Assembly: GCA_009602725.1 (NCBI GenBank)
Contig: WELB01000054.1
Coordinates: 118,393 to 149,198, forward strand
DNA: 30,806 bases
DNA from: Spirogloea muscicola
Lineage: Eukaryota > Streptophyta > Zygnematophyceae > Spirogloeales > Spirogloeaceae
Direction: 5' to 3'
Shown: positions 10,354-22,280 of the stretch, one piece after another
Position numbering within the stretch: the stretch's first letter is position 1
Layout of the letters: each line of letters opens with the position of its first letter
Notes under the pieces: generated by a model
The model's database searches: none
What the model was told of the DNA's origin: nothing
The model's input: the letters and a program-made list of their open reading frames with translations, nothing else
Position numbers and translations under genes: made by a program

Positions 10354-13300
10354 ATGAGCGCCGCGGAGGCGGCGCCGCGGCCGCGCTCCGCGTCCCATGC
10401 CGCCGTCGACGACAAGGTGAGCCTTTCGGGCCGCTAGAGACTGTGCCTCGCTCTCTGTGGCACACTCAGGACCGGTCCGCCGTCAAGGCCTGCGCATCTC
10501 GGCGTGTGGCCGCAGGTAGCGGAGCTCGAGCCGCTTCCGGAGACGAGCCACCGGCACCTGCCGCGCCGCTTCTTCGACATCGCGAGCAGCTACTTTGTTG
10601 GCGATCAGCGGTGGAAGGCGCGCAGCCTCATGGCCGTGATGCTCGCCCTCACTGTCGGCAAGACCGGTGAGCAGTGTGGGCACGACTATGCAACTTTCAG
10701 CTTCGGACACCCTCGAGCACACAGGTCTCTCTCGCAGCTCCGCTGCTGCCTGCTCGGCATTTCAGCCTCGCAGAGTCCTCCCTGCAACCTGATGCCGTCT
10801 TGACTTCAGGCCAGGGGTCGTTGACTGTGCCTTGATATCTTCATGCTCTTTTGTTGGTGTGGCCAAAGGTGTCAGGGTGTTGATGTCATATACGCAGCGG
10901 GACTTCACCACTGCCATGGCAAAGAGGGACAAGGACGCGTTCTACTTCTCAATCGCCAAATACCTCGTCCTTGTCCTTGTTCTTTCGCCACTGGCTGCCT
11001 TGTACGACTACATGAAGGTGTGAACTTCGCCACCACATCTTGACGCTATGGCACTTCGCTCAGACTCCCTTCAGACCTGCATCGTCAATGGGCATGACGA
11101 GTGACTTGGTGGCCTTCGACAAGTTCAGGGCGTTCTGGTCCTGGAGTGGAGGGTGTGGCTGACAGAATCTATCTTGGCGCGGTATTTCGGTAAGTCCAAG
11201 GGTACAATGCCAAACCCCAGACCTTGCTGCTCAGTGCTTACTGATCATCAAAGCTGGAAGCTGAAATCTAGAATCAACACCTTGCACAAGCAGCAACAAG
11301 GGGAAGCTGCCACTGGGCTGGTCCGTAAGCTACCAGTAATATGCTATGTTCTCACTGGTGAAGCCAATAGGGCCTACTTTGAGGTCAAGATGAATGGGAA
11401 AATAGACAATCCCGATCAGCGCATCTGTGAGGACACCTCCAACTTCGTGCAGACAACAGTTAGCATCCTCATGATCCTTGCCGACAAGGTCTTGAACTTG
11501 GCAGCCTTTGCTGGGGTGCTCTGGTAAGATCAGCTTCTTGCTGCATCCATGTTTGATCAGCAAGCTCCAGGCTAGCCATGCAGAGTATGCAGCACTGTGT
11601 GTCATCCTTTATGTCAACCTGCGAGAGTAGATGCACTTCAGAGTTGCCATTTTCTTTTGACTTGAGAAGGTGCCACAACTCTATGACAACAGTTTCAGAC
11701 TCCTCACCATGCTGATTATAAGAGCAACTTTGCTCGGGCAGGTCAATCTCTCCGACACTTGTGTACTTCATCATGTCCTACTCTGTTCTGGGAACCATTG
11801 TGACAGTCCAGCTATTCGGCCTCAAGCTGATGAGCCTGCAATATGAGGTAATCAGAGCATGCACTTCAGCTCAGAAGTGGTGAAAGTAGGGGTTGCTTTA
11901 ATTGAGACGCAAAGTACATACCCCTGTGCTTTGACATTACCTGCTAGCAATAACAAGCCAGTCAGTCCTCCTGTCTCTGCTTACCATCTTGACACGTTGT
12001 CATTCACAGCGTTTCCAACGTGAGGCAGACCTCCGGTATTCACTTGTTCGCGTGCGCGACAGTGCCGAGTCCATCGCTTTCTACCGCGGCGAACCCAGGG
12101 AGCTGGCGTGTGTGACTGTGAGCTGTACAAGAACCTTGCAACCATACGGGCATGTCAAAGATGATGACCACATAAGATTGTGTGATTTCTATGCAGGCTT
12201 GGCTGACAACGTCTCCAAGTCCTAGATGTGGAGGCCTGTTTCTGACCCTGACAATTTGGAGCCAACTTCCTAAATTGCATGGAAATCTGTACGCAGCGCT
12301 TCCTGAGCCTGCTGGTGCAAAACACATGGGAGCGCTTACTGTGGCACCGGCACTTGGGCATATTCATTAATCTCTATGACCACGTGACAATCGTTGTCCC
12401 GTCCCTGATCATTGCCCGGCAGTACTTTGCGGGCGAGGTGATCATCCTCCCTGCAGCACAGCAAGCATCTCAGCATTTACATGTCAGGTCTGAAATTGGC
12501 AAGGCATGTCTCTGCTGGTCCTTCAGGGCGGGCCACACTTCATGGGGATGCCCTCTTTGATCCTGCAAAGGTGGTCTGGAACATGATTTGGAGCCTTGCT
12601 GGAAAGTCATGCAGCTGCTGCAGTCTACTTCGTCGGGCTTGGCTAAAAGGGCTGCTGATACTGCAGGTGGAGTTTGGCGTTGTGACCCAGACTGCTTATG
12701 CCTTCACTACTATTCTGCATGCACTCATGGTGTTTGTCACCAAGTTTGAGGATCTCAGGTCAAAGCTCACGAGAATACTAGAGGCATTTGTTCTCTTAAT
12801 GCTCATTGGTATGCATAGCAACAGCTCCGCATATATGACACTGCAGGCTAGCCTTGATACAAGTAGCTGTGCTGCAGCTATCTGAAGATGAGTTTAGCCT
12901 ATCCCCATTCAAGTCCCCATGTTGTCAGGGCACTAGCTCATCAGTCATACAATCACACATCCTGTGCTTTTGACTGAGCTGCAGTGGTCTGGCAGCCAAG
13001 ACGGAGCGCTTGGACGGCCTATTGCGGTCCTTGGGCTTCCAGTCAGAAGGTTCTTGCAGTGGTGACGCCACTGTGTTGGTCTCAGGGAAAGGGAATGATG
13101 CGGTGCATCTTAAGAAAGAGCCACCAGATAAGAGCGAGTTGGAGCTCTCCAAAACCGGAGGCTGGGTTGGAGACTCTGAACCTTTGCTCCACAGCGTTAT
13201 TCCCATCCAAGCTAATGAAGGTACGTGACTGCCCTCCTGCCTTGGTCCAAGAGTCTAAGTACCAATTAAGATCTGACTCCAACGGTTTGACCGGCCGTTC

Positions 13301-14815
13301 TGAACAAGTCTGTGACTAGAAGCATTGGGCACCAAACAGACAGGAGAGCTGAGGAGCTTGCTGACATCAATAGACAATCTTCTGCTTGGCGTCTTGAAGG
13401 AGGGGAGATTCTCCACGAGGAAGCAGACACGCTCTCGCTGCAGGGCGTGTCCCTTGCGACGCCAGACCGGCAGCACATCTTATTCGAGCAGCTGACATTC
13501 TCGCTTGGCAAGGGTGAGGCTCTGCTCATCATGGGCCCATCAGGATGCGGCAAGTCGTCGCTGCTGCGGGCCATCGCCGGGCTCTGGCGTGCCGGCGAGG
13601 GAGTGATAAGGCTGCCGCCTGCTGAGGAGGTCTTCTTCCTCCCGCAGAAGCCGTACATGCCTCAAGGATCACTCCGGACACAGGTCTCAGGCGAACCTGC
13701 AAATCGTCACTTTCCCCACAAGATTGCTAAATAGCCATACCATGCCTGGAAGTTCTAGCACAAGAATTACCATGTCCTCCACAAGTTTAGATTGCTGTGA
13801 AGGCAAAGCTGGCAAGCCTTGGGTGGCTCACTGGCAGCGCCGAGCTTCACATTGTCGACTAATTGGATCATTCTGTGGCCTCCTTGCGCAGCTGCTGTTC
13901 CCGAAAGAGAGTGTCAAAGGCAAGGAAGTGGATGATGCGGAACTGGTCAATGTGCTGGTCGATGTGGCTCTTGAAGCGCTGCCGAACCGCGTGGGGGGCT
14001 TGAATGCCAAGTGCAACTGGTCCGACATGCTGAGCTCCGGCGAGCAGCAGCGCATCGCGTTCGCCCGTGTTGTGTTGCATGCAAGTGCATGCAACCTCCT
14101 CCACGCTGGTCCATTCCTCATACACAGGATATTGCAGTGAATGGTCTGGTACTGAAGCCAATGTGTAGCTTGTAAGCCGAATAATTAGCAACATATAAGT
14201 GGTTGCAGTTGCACCTGGCACAGCTTTCAGGAGTTGCATAGGTGCTGCAAATCTGGCTGCAAATTCCGGCTTTGCTGTCGGAAAGTGGAGTCTGTCACCC
14301 ATGGAGACTGAGATCCCCCTTGTGGTACGCAGCGGCCTGCCATTGCGTTCCTGGACGAAGCCACGAGCGCATTGGACAGCGCAAACGAGGCGAAGCTGTA
14401 CAACCTTCTGCGGCAGCATGTGGGCAGCTACGTCAGCGTCGGTCACCGTCCGTCCCTCCTCCAATTTCACACACAGGTACCAGCTGCACTGCCACCAGCT
14501 TTGCCTCCAACTCATCGTGAGCTGGTAGATTGCTCCATCATGCAGTGCTCTTTGTAAAGGACGTACATTCTCTGCACAGTCAACATGCTTGTATACACGA
14601 TTGGTCGCCTGACAAGGACCCTGCGCTGGTGGCCAGAGTGCACTTTTCGCATTCTCATCCACAGTACCGCCACCTGAATTGGGCACCTCCTTCTCTGAGA
14701 GATGTGCCGCTTGGGTGCGTTCACATGCGAGCAGGTGCTGCACGTCACGGAGGACGGCCGCTGGAACCTCTGCAAGGCGGAGGAGTTTCAAGTGGCCCAG
14801 TCTCGAGCTCAATGA
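10354..14815 (+). CDS. ABC half-transporter, YddA/SbmA-BacA (ABCD2-like) type, copy 1
   Basis: Membrane domain followed by nucleotide-binding domain, working as a dimer; the family exports or imports varied cargo and the substrate here is unknown. Fourteen exons: 10354-10416, 10516-10666, 10869-11017, 11129-11189, 11364-11523, 11742-11847, 12010-12117, 12297-12437, 12667-12758, 12985-13220, 13400-13683, 13892-14080, 14333-14476, 14735-14815, giving 654 residues. Membrane domain: [14 protein letters not shown] (53-66), family motif NPDQRICED (157-165), helices near 173-195 and 200-220. NBD: Walker [10 protein letters not shown] (468-476), Q-loop Q505, signature LSSGEQQ (564-570), Walker B with D588-E589, H618. 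All are intact. Intron 12 has a GC donor (CAT, then GCAAGT). The N-terminus is short and not a clear transit peptide, so the membrane it serves is unresolved. Residues 344-423 are a variable linker. Confidence 0.9.
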
Positions 14816-15117
14816 GCCCACTCCTTTGGAGGATGCCAGAGTTTTGCAGGGAGCATCGCTTGCTCCCAGCTTGAAGAGAACTGGTGCCTTGGAGATTCCT
14901 TCTGTACTATGGAGACAGAGAGCTGCGCATTGTGCAGCTAGTGCCGGGCCCTTTGACTTGTACAGTCATGCTTATGATGCAATTGCTCGGGTCCGAGTGC
15001 AGAGCCTGAGTCTCAACACCTTTGCCAGGCCTCTGTTTGACAAGGACTCGGCTGACATTTTTGGCGCCTCATGGCAGCCCTTGCAGTGCACAGCGACAGG
15101 ATATTTGGAGAACCTTC
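14816..15117 (+). other. 3' flank of ABC copy 1, homologous to that of copy 2
   Basis: This stretch can be aligned with 21423-21720 after copy 2 (shared GGTGCCTTGGAGATTCC-like and TTTTTGGCGC blocks). The duplication therefore included DNA past the stop codon. It is probably 3' UTR. Confidence 0.65.
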
Positions 15118-15122
15118 TGTAA
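15118..15122 (+). terminator. TGTAA poly(A) signal for ABC copy 1
   Basis: TGTAA lies 303 bases after the stop codon of copy 1, at the far end of the block shared with copy 2. Confidence 0.5.
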
Positions 15123-15860
15123 CACAAACATTCCTTACTCATGGCACCATTGCCAACAGATAATTTGTAAGGAATACACTTGTCAAGCTAAAGTACCAGG
15201 TTTGCGACTTCGGAAATAACAGGAAGAGCTGCCACAGCTCACGAAAAAGTCTCCTATGACAGGCGTGGTTGGTGAGTGATGTAGTGAGGTGATCGTTACC
15301 AGTTGATTTGCGGATCGTGTCAGCCCAAGTGTGCCCCTGTGCCAGCAGGTTGAGCTTAGAAGCTTCACAATAAGGCAGTGGTAAGTATTCTTGGCTGCTA
15401 GCTACTCCGGGCTGCCGCTGTTCATCAGGGGTTGTTGATTACCCACTTGAAGTAGCCACATGCTAGCTGGTGGTTTGTGTCTGGCCCTTGGGACCGCTTA
15501 CATCCTGAGCTGGCCTTTCACACCCTCGCGCCCTGTGGAGGAGCTTCAGTCAGTAAGGTAGTACAAGCTCTGCCATCGCCGCCACCACCGATGGCCCGCC
15601 CTTTGACATACCCGCCGCCTCCTCCAACACCACGATCGCCTCAGCTGCAACTTTTTGGACTTCCGGCTGCTGACGACGATCAATGAGCGGCCATACGTGG
15701 TTGTCACTTGCTTTCCCAGGTAGACACGCTTTCCGGCTCCTTCAGATAGTCCTTCATATGGCTGGCATATCACAGCCATCGCCCCTTGGGAAGAGCTTTG
15801 CACCAGAAAGCCTGGACGAGCTCTAGTTGGTGGCAGAAACGAAAGTACTTCCCAAAAATG
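15123..15860. other. Intergenic, no gene recognised
   Basis: Short Pro-rich frames such as that at 15477-15686 have no recognisable relatives. A long minus-strand frame (16289-15546) runs through but derives its only familiar part from the repeat copy R3. Nothing else is supported. Confidence 0.5.
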
Positions 15861-15863
15861 GGT

Positions 15864-16110
15864 GATGGCTGTGAAAAGGCCAGTCCAATGATTGAGGGAC
15901 GAGGTCAAAGGGGCAGGAAAATGCTGCACCACAAAGCTACGCAAGTGGCTACTACGAATGGGTTGCTCACGACCCCTAGTCAGCAGCCGCAAGTCAGAAT
16001 AGGAAGCAGCCGGGATCTTCCCACTGCGGTAAGACTTGAGAGCAGCAGCCAACAGGCGAAACGCCAGCAAGTGCTTTTGCAAACGCCTGAAAGGGCTGGA
16101 GCGAGCCTTC
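15864..16110 (-). repeat. SDLRLLTRGY repeat, copy R3
   Basis: A degenerate hairpin (GGCTGTGAAAAGGCCAGTCC) lies at about 15867-15886. About 75 bases on, the minus strand reads AASYSDLRLLTRG preceded by RRLQKHLLAFRLLAAALKS. The usual Tyr-stop is replaced by Arg-Glu-Gln, so the frame runs on and forms part of a 247-codon open frame (16289-15546). The head is diverged from copies R1 and R6. Confidence 0.6.
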
Positions 16111-16310
16111 TTGACGCATGCCGACCACCTGACCGAGCAAACAGCGGCATCGAAGCCGGGCTGCCCGACTTGATGGTCTTGGCGTCGGCTGATCGCTCGC
16201 TCTGGACCTTGATTCTTCCTTTGTTGGCTGGCTTCCCTTGGCCCTTTGACCTTTGTTCGTTCTTTCTTCCGGGCTTTCAAGGCCCTCATCCCCTCTTCAG
16301 GCCTTGTACA

Positions 16311-16350
16311 TTCCTCTGGGCTGGCCTCTCACAGCCCTTGCTCTACACTG
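16311..16350 (+). repeat. Isolated hairpin-end repeat fragment
   Basis: CTGGGCTGGCCTCTCACAGC resembles the element hairpin in plus orientation, preceded by a GTACATTCC segment like the GTTCATTC of other copies. No peptide tail is seen upstream. Confidence 0.4.
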
Positions 16351-16480
16351 GAAAAGCCGTTTGTTTCTTTTGAGAGTAGCTGCTTCTTCTTCCTCGAATC
16401 CACGGATAAATTACTAACAGCCAGCCCGAGAGTCGGACGGCGATAACGACGATAGGAAAAGCGCGGCCAGATTGACTGGT

Positions 16481-16632
16481 GGCTGGGAAAGGCCAGCCCA
16501 AAGGGATGGACAAGGTCTGAAGGAGGCGGAGCGCGAAAGGACTAGGACTAAGACATCAGCCAGAGGACGCTCAGTAACCTTTAGTCAGGAGATGCAAGTC
16601 TGAGTGGCTAGCCGGCGGAAAGACGATAGGCT
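16481..16632 (-). repeat. SDLRLLTRGY repeat, copy R4 (tail only)
   Basis: Hairpin (GGCTGGGAAAGGCCAGCCCA) at 16481-16500, then 70 bases on the minus-strand tail PPASHSDLHLLTKGY with TGA at 16573-16571. The head is missing: the element is cut off where the GC-rich 5' flank of ABC copy 2 begins, so this may be a duplication breakpoint. Confidence 0.65.
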
Positions 16633-16707
16633 TCCGAGCTCTGCCATAAGTCAACACCGCAGCGTGGCGGAGATTCGCGGAGATTCGCAAAAGCGACGGC
16701 GGGATGC

Positions 16708-16770
16708 CGCCGCTGCCGGCCGGCAGATTCCCTCCACCCGCCGCTGCCGGCGAGCAGATTCCCTCCACCC
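16708..16770 (+). repeat. Two-unit tandem repeat upstream of ABC copy 2
   Basis: Two roughly 31-base units share GCAGATTCCCTCCACCC (about 16724-16739 and 16754-16770). The core GCAGATTCCC also occurs upstream of copy 1 near 10054. It is a possible promoter element or a byproduct of duplication; nothing shows binding. Confidence 0.5.
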
Positions 16771-16881
16771 CCCGCGAGAGGCCGGGGTTCAACTCTCCGG
16801 CGGTCCGCGGCGGCGTCGATGCGGCCGTGGCGGCGTCCATCTCCACAGCGCCACGGCTTCGGCTGGCGGCGCAGAAGCGCG

Positions 16882-19800
16882 ATGAGCGCCGCGGCGGCGG
16901 CGGCTCTGCGGCAGCGGCCTGCGCCCGGCGCCGCCGTCGACAACGACGACGAGGTGGCCCAGAGGCTGCGTCTCGTCTCGAACCATTGGCGCAGCGATGG
17001 TGTCCTCCATGGTGGTCTTGGGACCCGTCCGCCATTGAGGCCTGCGCCCGCTCGGCGTGGTTGCAGATGGCGGAGCTCGTGCCGCCGCCGAGTGCAAGCC
17101 AGCGGCGCCTGCCGCGCCGCTTCTTCGCCATCGCGAGCGGCTACTTCGTCGGCGACCAGCGGTGGAAGGCGCGCGGCCTCGTGGCCGCCATGCTCGTCCT
17201 CTCCGTCGCCAAAACCAGTGAGCAGTCCAACCATCGATCGTAAGACCTTCGAGCGCAGTGTCGCTTTCGCAGCCCCAGCGCAACCTGACTGAAAAGTATC
17301 AGCAGCCCTTGTATTCGTCTGCAAATGGATGCTGTCCTGACTCGAGATAAGGTGGTCAATTGGGCTGCACCACACGGGCTACCTGCACGGTACACAAATG
17401 CACGATCAACGGGGAGGCATTGTCCAGACGGCTGACAGAAATATCTCCATGCTCCCTGCCTGATGTGGCCGAAGGTATAAAGGTGTTGATGTCATACACG
17501 TCGCGGGACTTCACCAGTGCAATGGCAAAGATGGACAAGGACGCATTCTACTTCTCCGTTGGGAAATACCTTGTCATTATCCTGGTCGCTTCGCCGCTCT
17601 TTGCCTTAAACGACTACATGAAGGTGACTATGCCATCACGTCCTTGTGCTCTGTGACCGTCCAACTTGACTGACCTGAGACCATCTTTGTGTTACTATTA
17701 GTCTCGGTGGGCAGAAGAGTGAATCATCGGTCTTGTCAATGACAATCTGCTCTGCTTCTGTCACTGCAGGGCGTTTTGGTCCTGCAGTGGAGGGTGTGGC
17801 TGACGAAATCTATCTTGGTGCAATATTTTGGTGAGTCCAAGGAACGCAAAGCCGAGCCCCAAAGCTGCCACTCCCTGCTTACCAAGCAGCATGCCGAACG
17901 CTAGAATCTCCATCCAACAGCCCTGCACAAGCAGCTACAAGCTGGTCAAAGATCTGACAATATATTGTCACTCTCTATTTGGTGAAGCCAATAGGGCCTA
18001 CTTTGAGGTCAAGATGAATGGGAATATCGACAACCCTGACCAACGCATCTCTGAGGACACCTCCAACTTCGTGCGAACAACTGTTAGCCTCTTCATGATC
18101 CTTGTTGACAAGGTCTTGAGCTTGACAGCATTTGGTGGGGTGCTCTGGTGAGCACAGCCTCGTGCTGCATTTAGTTCTTCTCAGCTGCATTCAGGCTCCA
18201 GGCTGTCCCTTCAGGGCATGCAGGCGTGCTGACAAAGCAGCAACATGTGTCATCTATAATGTCAACTTGCAGAGAGTAGATGTGCTTTGGTATTGCAGCT
18301 CTTTGTGGGGTTGGGATAATGCGAGTGTCGACAGGATGATAACCGTTTTCAGACTGCAAGAGCATGCTGTTTGCCAATATTCTATTCTTGCTTTAGCAGG
18401 TCAATTTCTCCAAACCTTGTTTACTTCATCATTGCCTACTCCGTCCTCGGGACGTTTATGACAATCCAGCTGTTCGGCCTCAAGCTGATGAGTCTGCAGT
18501 TTGAGGTGAACACAGCATGTGCTTCAGGTCAGAATGCATGAAGCTAGGGATTGTTTTCCTGGTGCAAATTACCTACTCCTGTGCTCTGGAACCGTCGCTC
18601 CAGCAAAGCAAAAGCCAGCCAGTTAGTCTTCCTTTCTCTGCCTCTTACCTTCTTACCTTCTTGACACAAGGACTCACGTTGTCGTCACAGCGATTTCAAC
18701 GTGAAGCAGACCTCCGGTATTCGCTTGTTCGCGTGCGCGACAGTGCCGAGTCAATCGCTTTCTACCGTGGCGAGCCCAGAGAGCTGGCATGTGTCACTGT
18801 GAGCTGCACACTTCCTTTGCAAATGTGCAGGCATGTCAAAGATGATGACTGGGTAAGAAAGCGTAGTTTCTCTGGAAGGTCAGCTGACACATCAAATTTG
18901 GCTGGCTTTCCTAAAGGGCCTGCCTCTGAAAGTCGCAGCCCACCTTCCTGAGTTGCTCGGCTTTGCTTGATCCAGCGCTTCCTGAACCTTTTGGTGAAAA
19001 ATACGTGGGAGCGCTTATTGTGGCACCGCCATCTGGGCCTTTTCATTAGTCTCTATGACCACGCGACGATTGTTGTCCCGTCCCTGATAATAGCCCGGCA
19101 GTTCTTTGCGGGCGAGGTAATCCTCCCAAAGCACAGCAAGCAAGGAGCAGTGGATAGAATGTTTTCAGGTCTGGAAATGGCAGGCATGTCTCTGCTCCCC
19201 TTGTTTGAATACCCTCTCTGGTCCTGCAAGATGGTATGACAGGTGAGACCAAGCCTCGTTGAGTTCATGCAGCTGCTGCAGCCAAATGCAATCTACTGCA
19301 TTGGGATCGTCTGACAATACATTCGCTGCTAATGCAGGTGGAGTTTGGCGTGGTGACCCAGACTCGCTATGCCTTTTCTACCATTCTGCATGCACTCATG
19401 GTTTTTGTCACAAAGTTTGAGGATCTCAGGTCAAAGCCCATGAGAGCTGCTACAGGCTCTTCTTCTCTTTAGAGTCCTTGAATGCATTGCAACAGCACTG
19501 CATGCATGACAGTGCGCAGGTTACAGTTGCTTCAAGTAGCAAATTGGCGTCACCTAATGGAGATTGTGATAACCCCTCCTAAAGCCCCCATGTTGTCTAG
19601 CTCATCAGTCATATATTCACACCATCTGTACTCTTGACTGACTTGCAGTGGTTTGGCAGCTAAGACGAAGCGCTTAGACGGCCTATTGCGGTCTTTGGGC
19701 TTTCAATCAACAGACTTTGGCATTGGCGTAGCAACAGTCTTAGTCCCAGGGAAAAGCACTGTACCAGCTAAGAAAGAGCCCTCAGATAAGAGCGAAATGG

Positions 19801-21422
19801 AGCTCTCCGAAAGGGGAGGCTTAGTCGGAGAAGCTGAACCTTTGCTTCACAGTGCTATTCGAGTCACTGAAGGTACGCAAGTTGCTGCTGGAGACTCTGA
19901 ACCTTTTCTTATAGAAATTATAGAAGGTACGCTGATTACATTTGTTCTGTCCTGCTTGGCGCAAGTTTTCAAGACATGTTTTTCTCTAGGAACTCAGAAT
20001 GAAATACTGGCACTTTTGTTTCAACTGCGATGTCATGACTAGAAGCATCGTGCACCAAGAGACAGGAAAGCTGAGGGGCTTGCTGAGTTTGATAGATACT
20101 CTTCTTCTTACATTGTCGAAGGAGGACATATTCTTCACAAGGAAGCAGACACGCTCTCGCTGCAGGGCGTGTCTCTTGCGACGCCAGACTGGCGCCACAT
20201 CCTATTTGAGCAGCTGACATTCTCGCTGGACAAGGGTGAGGCTTTGCTCATCACGGGCCCATCAGGATGCGGCAAGTCATCGCTGCTGCGGGCCATTGCG
20301 GGACTATGGCGTGCCGGCGAGGGCGTCATCACGCTGCCGCCTGTTGAGGATGTCTTCTTCCTTCCGCAGAAGCCTTACATGCCCCAAGGATCACTCCGGA
20401 CACAGGTCTCGGGCAAGCCGCCTCCTCCTCAGCCTCAAAGATGCCAGTTAGCCATACAATGCCCGTTTTCTTGAAGCATGTATACACAAATTTTGTGAAG
20501 GCATCACAATGTCGACTCACATGTACCACTTTGTGGCCTCCTTCCACAGCTGCTGTTTCCAAAAGAAGGCAAGGAGGTAAACGATAAGGAACTGCTGAAT
20601 TTGCTGTGCGATGTGGCTCTTGGAACGCTGCCAGATCGCGTGGGGGGTCTGGACGCCAAGTGCAATTGGTCCGACATGCTGAGCTCCGGCGAGCAGCAGC
20701 GCATCGCTTTTGCCCGTGTCGTCCTGCATGCAAGTGCCTGCAACATCCTCCACCAGGGCTGATTAGCTGGGATTACAGACTCAGCTGCTGTTGTACCTGG
20801 CAAGCAGAAGTTGCAGTGTTGCAATGACAGTAATTTGCCTTCGCAGTAAGCCTTGCAACAGTAGGAGCTGGAACACGACACCCATGCAGATTGAGAATCT
20901 TCTTGTGGTGTGCAGCGGCCTGCCATCGCATTCCTGGACGAAGCCACAAGCGCAGTGGACAGTGTAAACGAGTTTAAGCTATACAGCCTTCTGCGGCAGC
21001 ATGTGAGCAGCTACGTCAGCGTGGGTCATCGCCTGTCCCTCCTCCAATTTCACACACAGGTAACAATGACCCTGCACAACGTCCTGGCTCTTCTCAGATC
21101 TGCTTGTAGGTTGGCATCCTTTCTCCATCATACACTGCGATCAAGGAGAGTGTTCTTAATGTGCTTGTGTCAAGCTGCTCACACAAATTGACAGGTTTCA
21201 CAAGTCGCCCAGCAAAGACTCAGCGCCAGCCAAAGTGGTTTTGCCCATTCTCATCTCAATACACTGCAACCAGAATCTATCCACCTGAATTATTAGTACA
21301 TTCGTTGAGAGTTGGGCTTTGGTGCTGTCGCATACGAGCAGGTGCTGCATGTCACGGACGATGGCCGCTGGAAGCTCTGCAGCGCAGAGGAGTACCAAGT
21401 GGCCCAGTCGCGAGGTCAATGA
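16882..21422 (+). CDS. ABC half-transporter, YddA/SbmA-BacA (ABCD2-like) type, copy 2
   Basis: Closest to copy 1, with the same 14-exon plan and phases: 16882-16953, 17067-17217, 17475-17623, 17770-17830, 17988-18147, 18400-18505, 18691-18798, 18976-19116, 19338-19429, 19649-19926, 20122-20405, 20550-20729, 20916-21059, 21342-21422, giving 668 residues. The linker exon has a second in-phase donor at 19873, which gives 650 residues. In the 47-residue exon 8 it differs from copy 1 at six positions. NPDQRI is present, followed by SED in place of CED. The NBD keeps GPSGCGKSS, the [11 protein letters not shown]-loop, [17 protein letters not shown] and the His of VGHR; the D-loop is SAVD where copies 1 and 3 have SALD. 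Exon 12 is three codons shorter than in copy 1. Intron 12 again uses a GC donor (CAT, then GCAAGT). All catalytic residues are intact, so it is probably functional; the substrate is unknown. Confidence 0.9.
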
Positions 21423-22041
21423 ATGAGCCAAATCCGGTGTGCAGGAGACCGGCTTACTGTGACGAGGACTGTTTGCTCCCGGCTGATTACAGTGGGAGCC
21501 TTGGAGCTTCCTTGCCGTACCTCCGTGCTGGACGTAGCAGCACACATGCTCCTAGTGCTGGGCACTTCAATTTGTACAGGCATCGTTTTGATGCAAATAT
21601 TTGAGCTCGAGTGCAGAACCTGCCTCCTCAATACCTCTGCCAAGCGCTTTGCTGACAAGCACTGGGCTGGATTTTTTGGCGCATCCATGGCAGCCCTTAC
21701 GCCGCACATTAGCAGCATCACTCAGCATCGTTCTACCGTCAGTTCCGAGCCATCTTCAGTCATGGCTATTGCTGACGGCTCAATCCTGAAGAGGTCTTCA
21801 TTCATGCATTCTACGATCTGGCACATCAGAATTGACAGTTCAAAGCTGAATACTGTGTGATACATGTGGCAGGTCAACCACCTCTACCCTATTAGGTTCA
21901 TGGTCACCCTCATTTCGTGAATGTGTCAGTCCCCAGTCTGCCCTGGGCCTGCACCAGCTTGAAGGCTTACAGAAAAGGCAGTGGAAGAGCAAGAGATTGG
22001 AAAAAGAAAGGCTACTGAAGGACAAGGCGATGGCTATAACT
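21423..22041 (+). other. 3' flank of ABC copy 2
   Basis: The first 300 bases align with the 3' flank of copy 1; the rest shows no gene. I found no TGTAA in this stretch, so the poly(A) signal is either variant or further away. Confidence 0.5.
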
Positions 22042-22280
22042 GGTCAGCCCAAGGAAAGACGGGGCCAAACACCCTTCGGTGAAGCACACAGAGACTCAAG
22101 TGGTCACTGAGTGCTCAACATCCTCTGGTGAGCAGCCGCAGGTCAGAGAAAATAGTCTCCGGGAAGAAGTCCCATGTCTATGACCAGAGGCTGCAGCCAA
22201 AGCGCGACCGGCACGTAGATGCAATGCGTGTGCCATCGACGGCTGCAGCGATTTTGACAGGCGCATGCGATACACCTGGA
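22042..22280 (-). repeat. SDLRLLTRGY repeat, copy R5 (frameshifted)
   Basis: The minus-strand head reads YRMRLSKSLQPSMAHALHL, then RAGRALAAASGHRHG. The tail FSDLRLLTRGC with TGA lies in another frame, so an indel separates head and tail and the copy is broken. A GTCAGCCCAA segment lies beyond the stop at about 22043, where the hairpin half is expected. Confidence 0.65.

Noticed and set aside
13868-14821. 317-codon minus-strand open frame
   Set aside because: It lies antisense to the NBD exons of ABC copy 1, whose plus-strand motifs and splice phases are unambiguous; the minus frame shows no recognisable domain.
15546-16289. 247-codon minus-strand frame as a gene
   Set aside because: Its only conserved part is repeat R3 with a lost stop; nothing else in it resembles a protein and no splice or start evidence supports it.
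16571-17375. Two long minus-strand frames over the start of ABC copy 2
   Set aside because: They are GC-rich shadows of the plus-strand exons 1-2; only the last 20 codons of one (repeat R4) have meaning.
20765-20785. AGCTGGGATTACAG, which resembles a primate Alu segment
   Set aside because: Only 14 bases match, within an intron homologous to that of copy 1; coincidence, not contamination.
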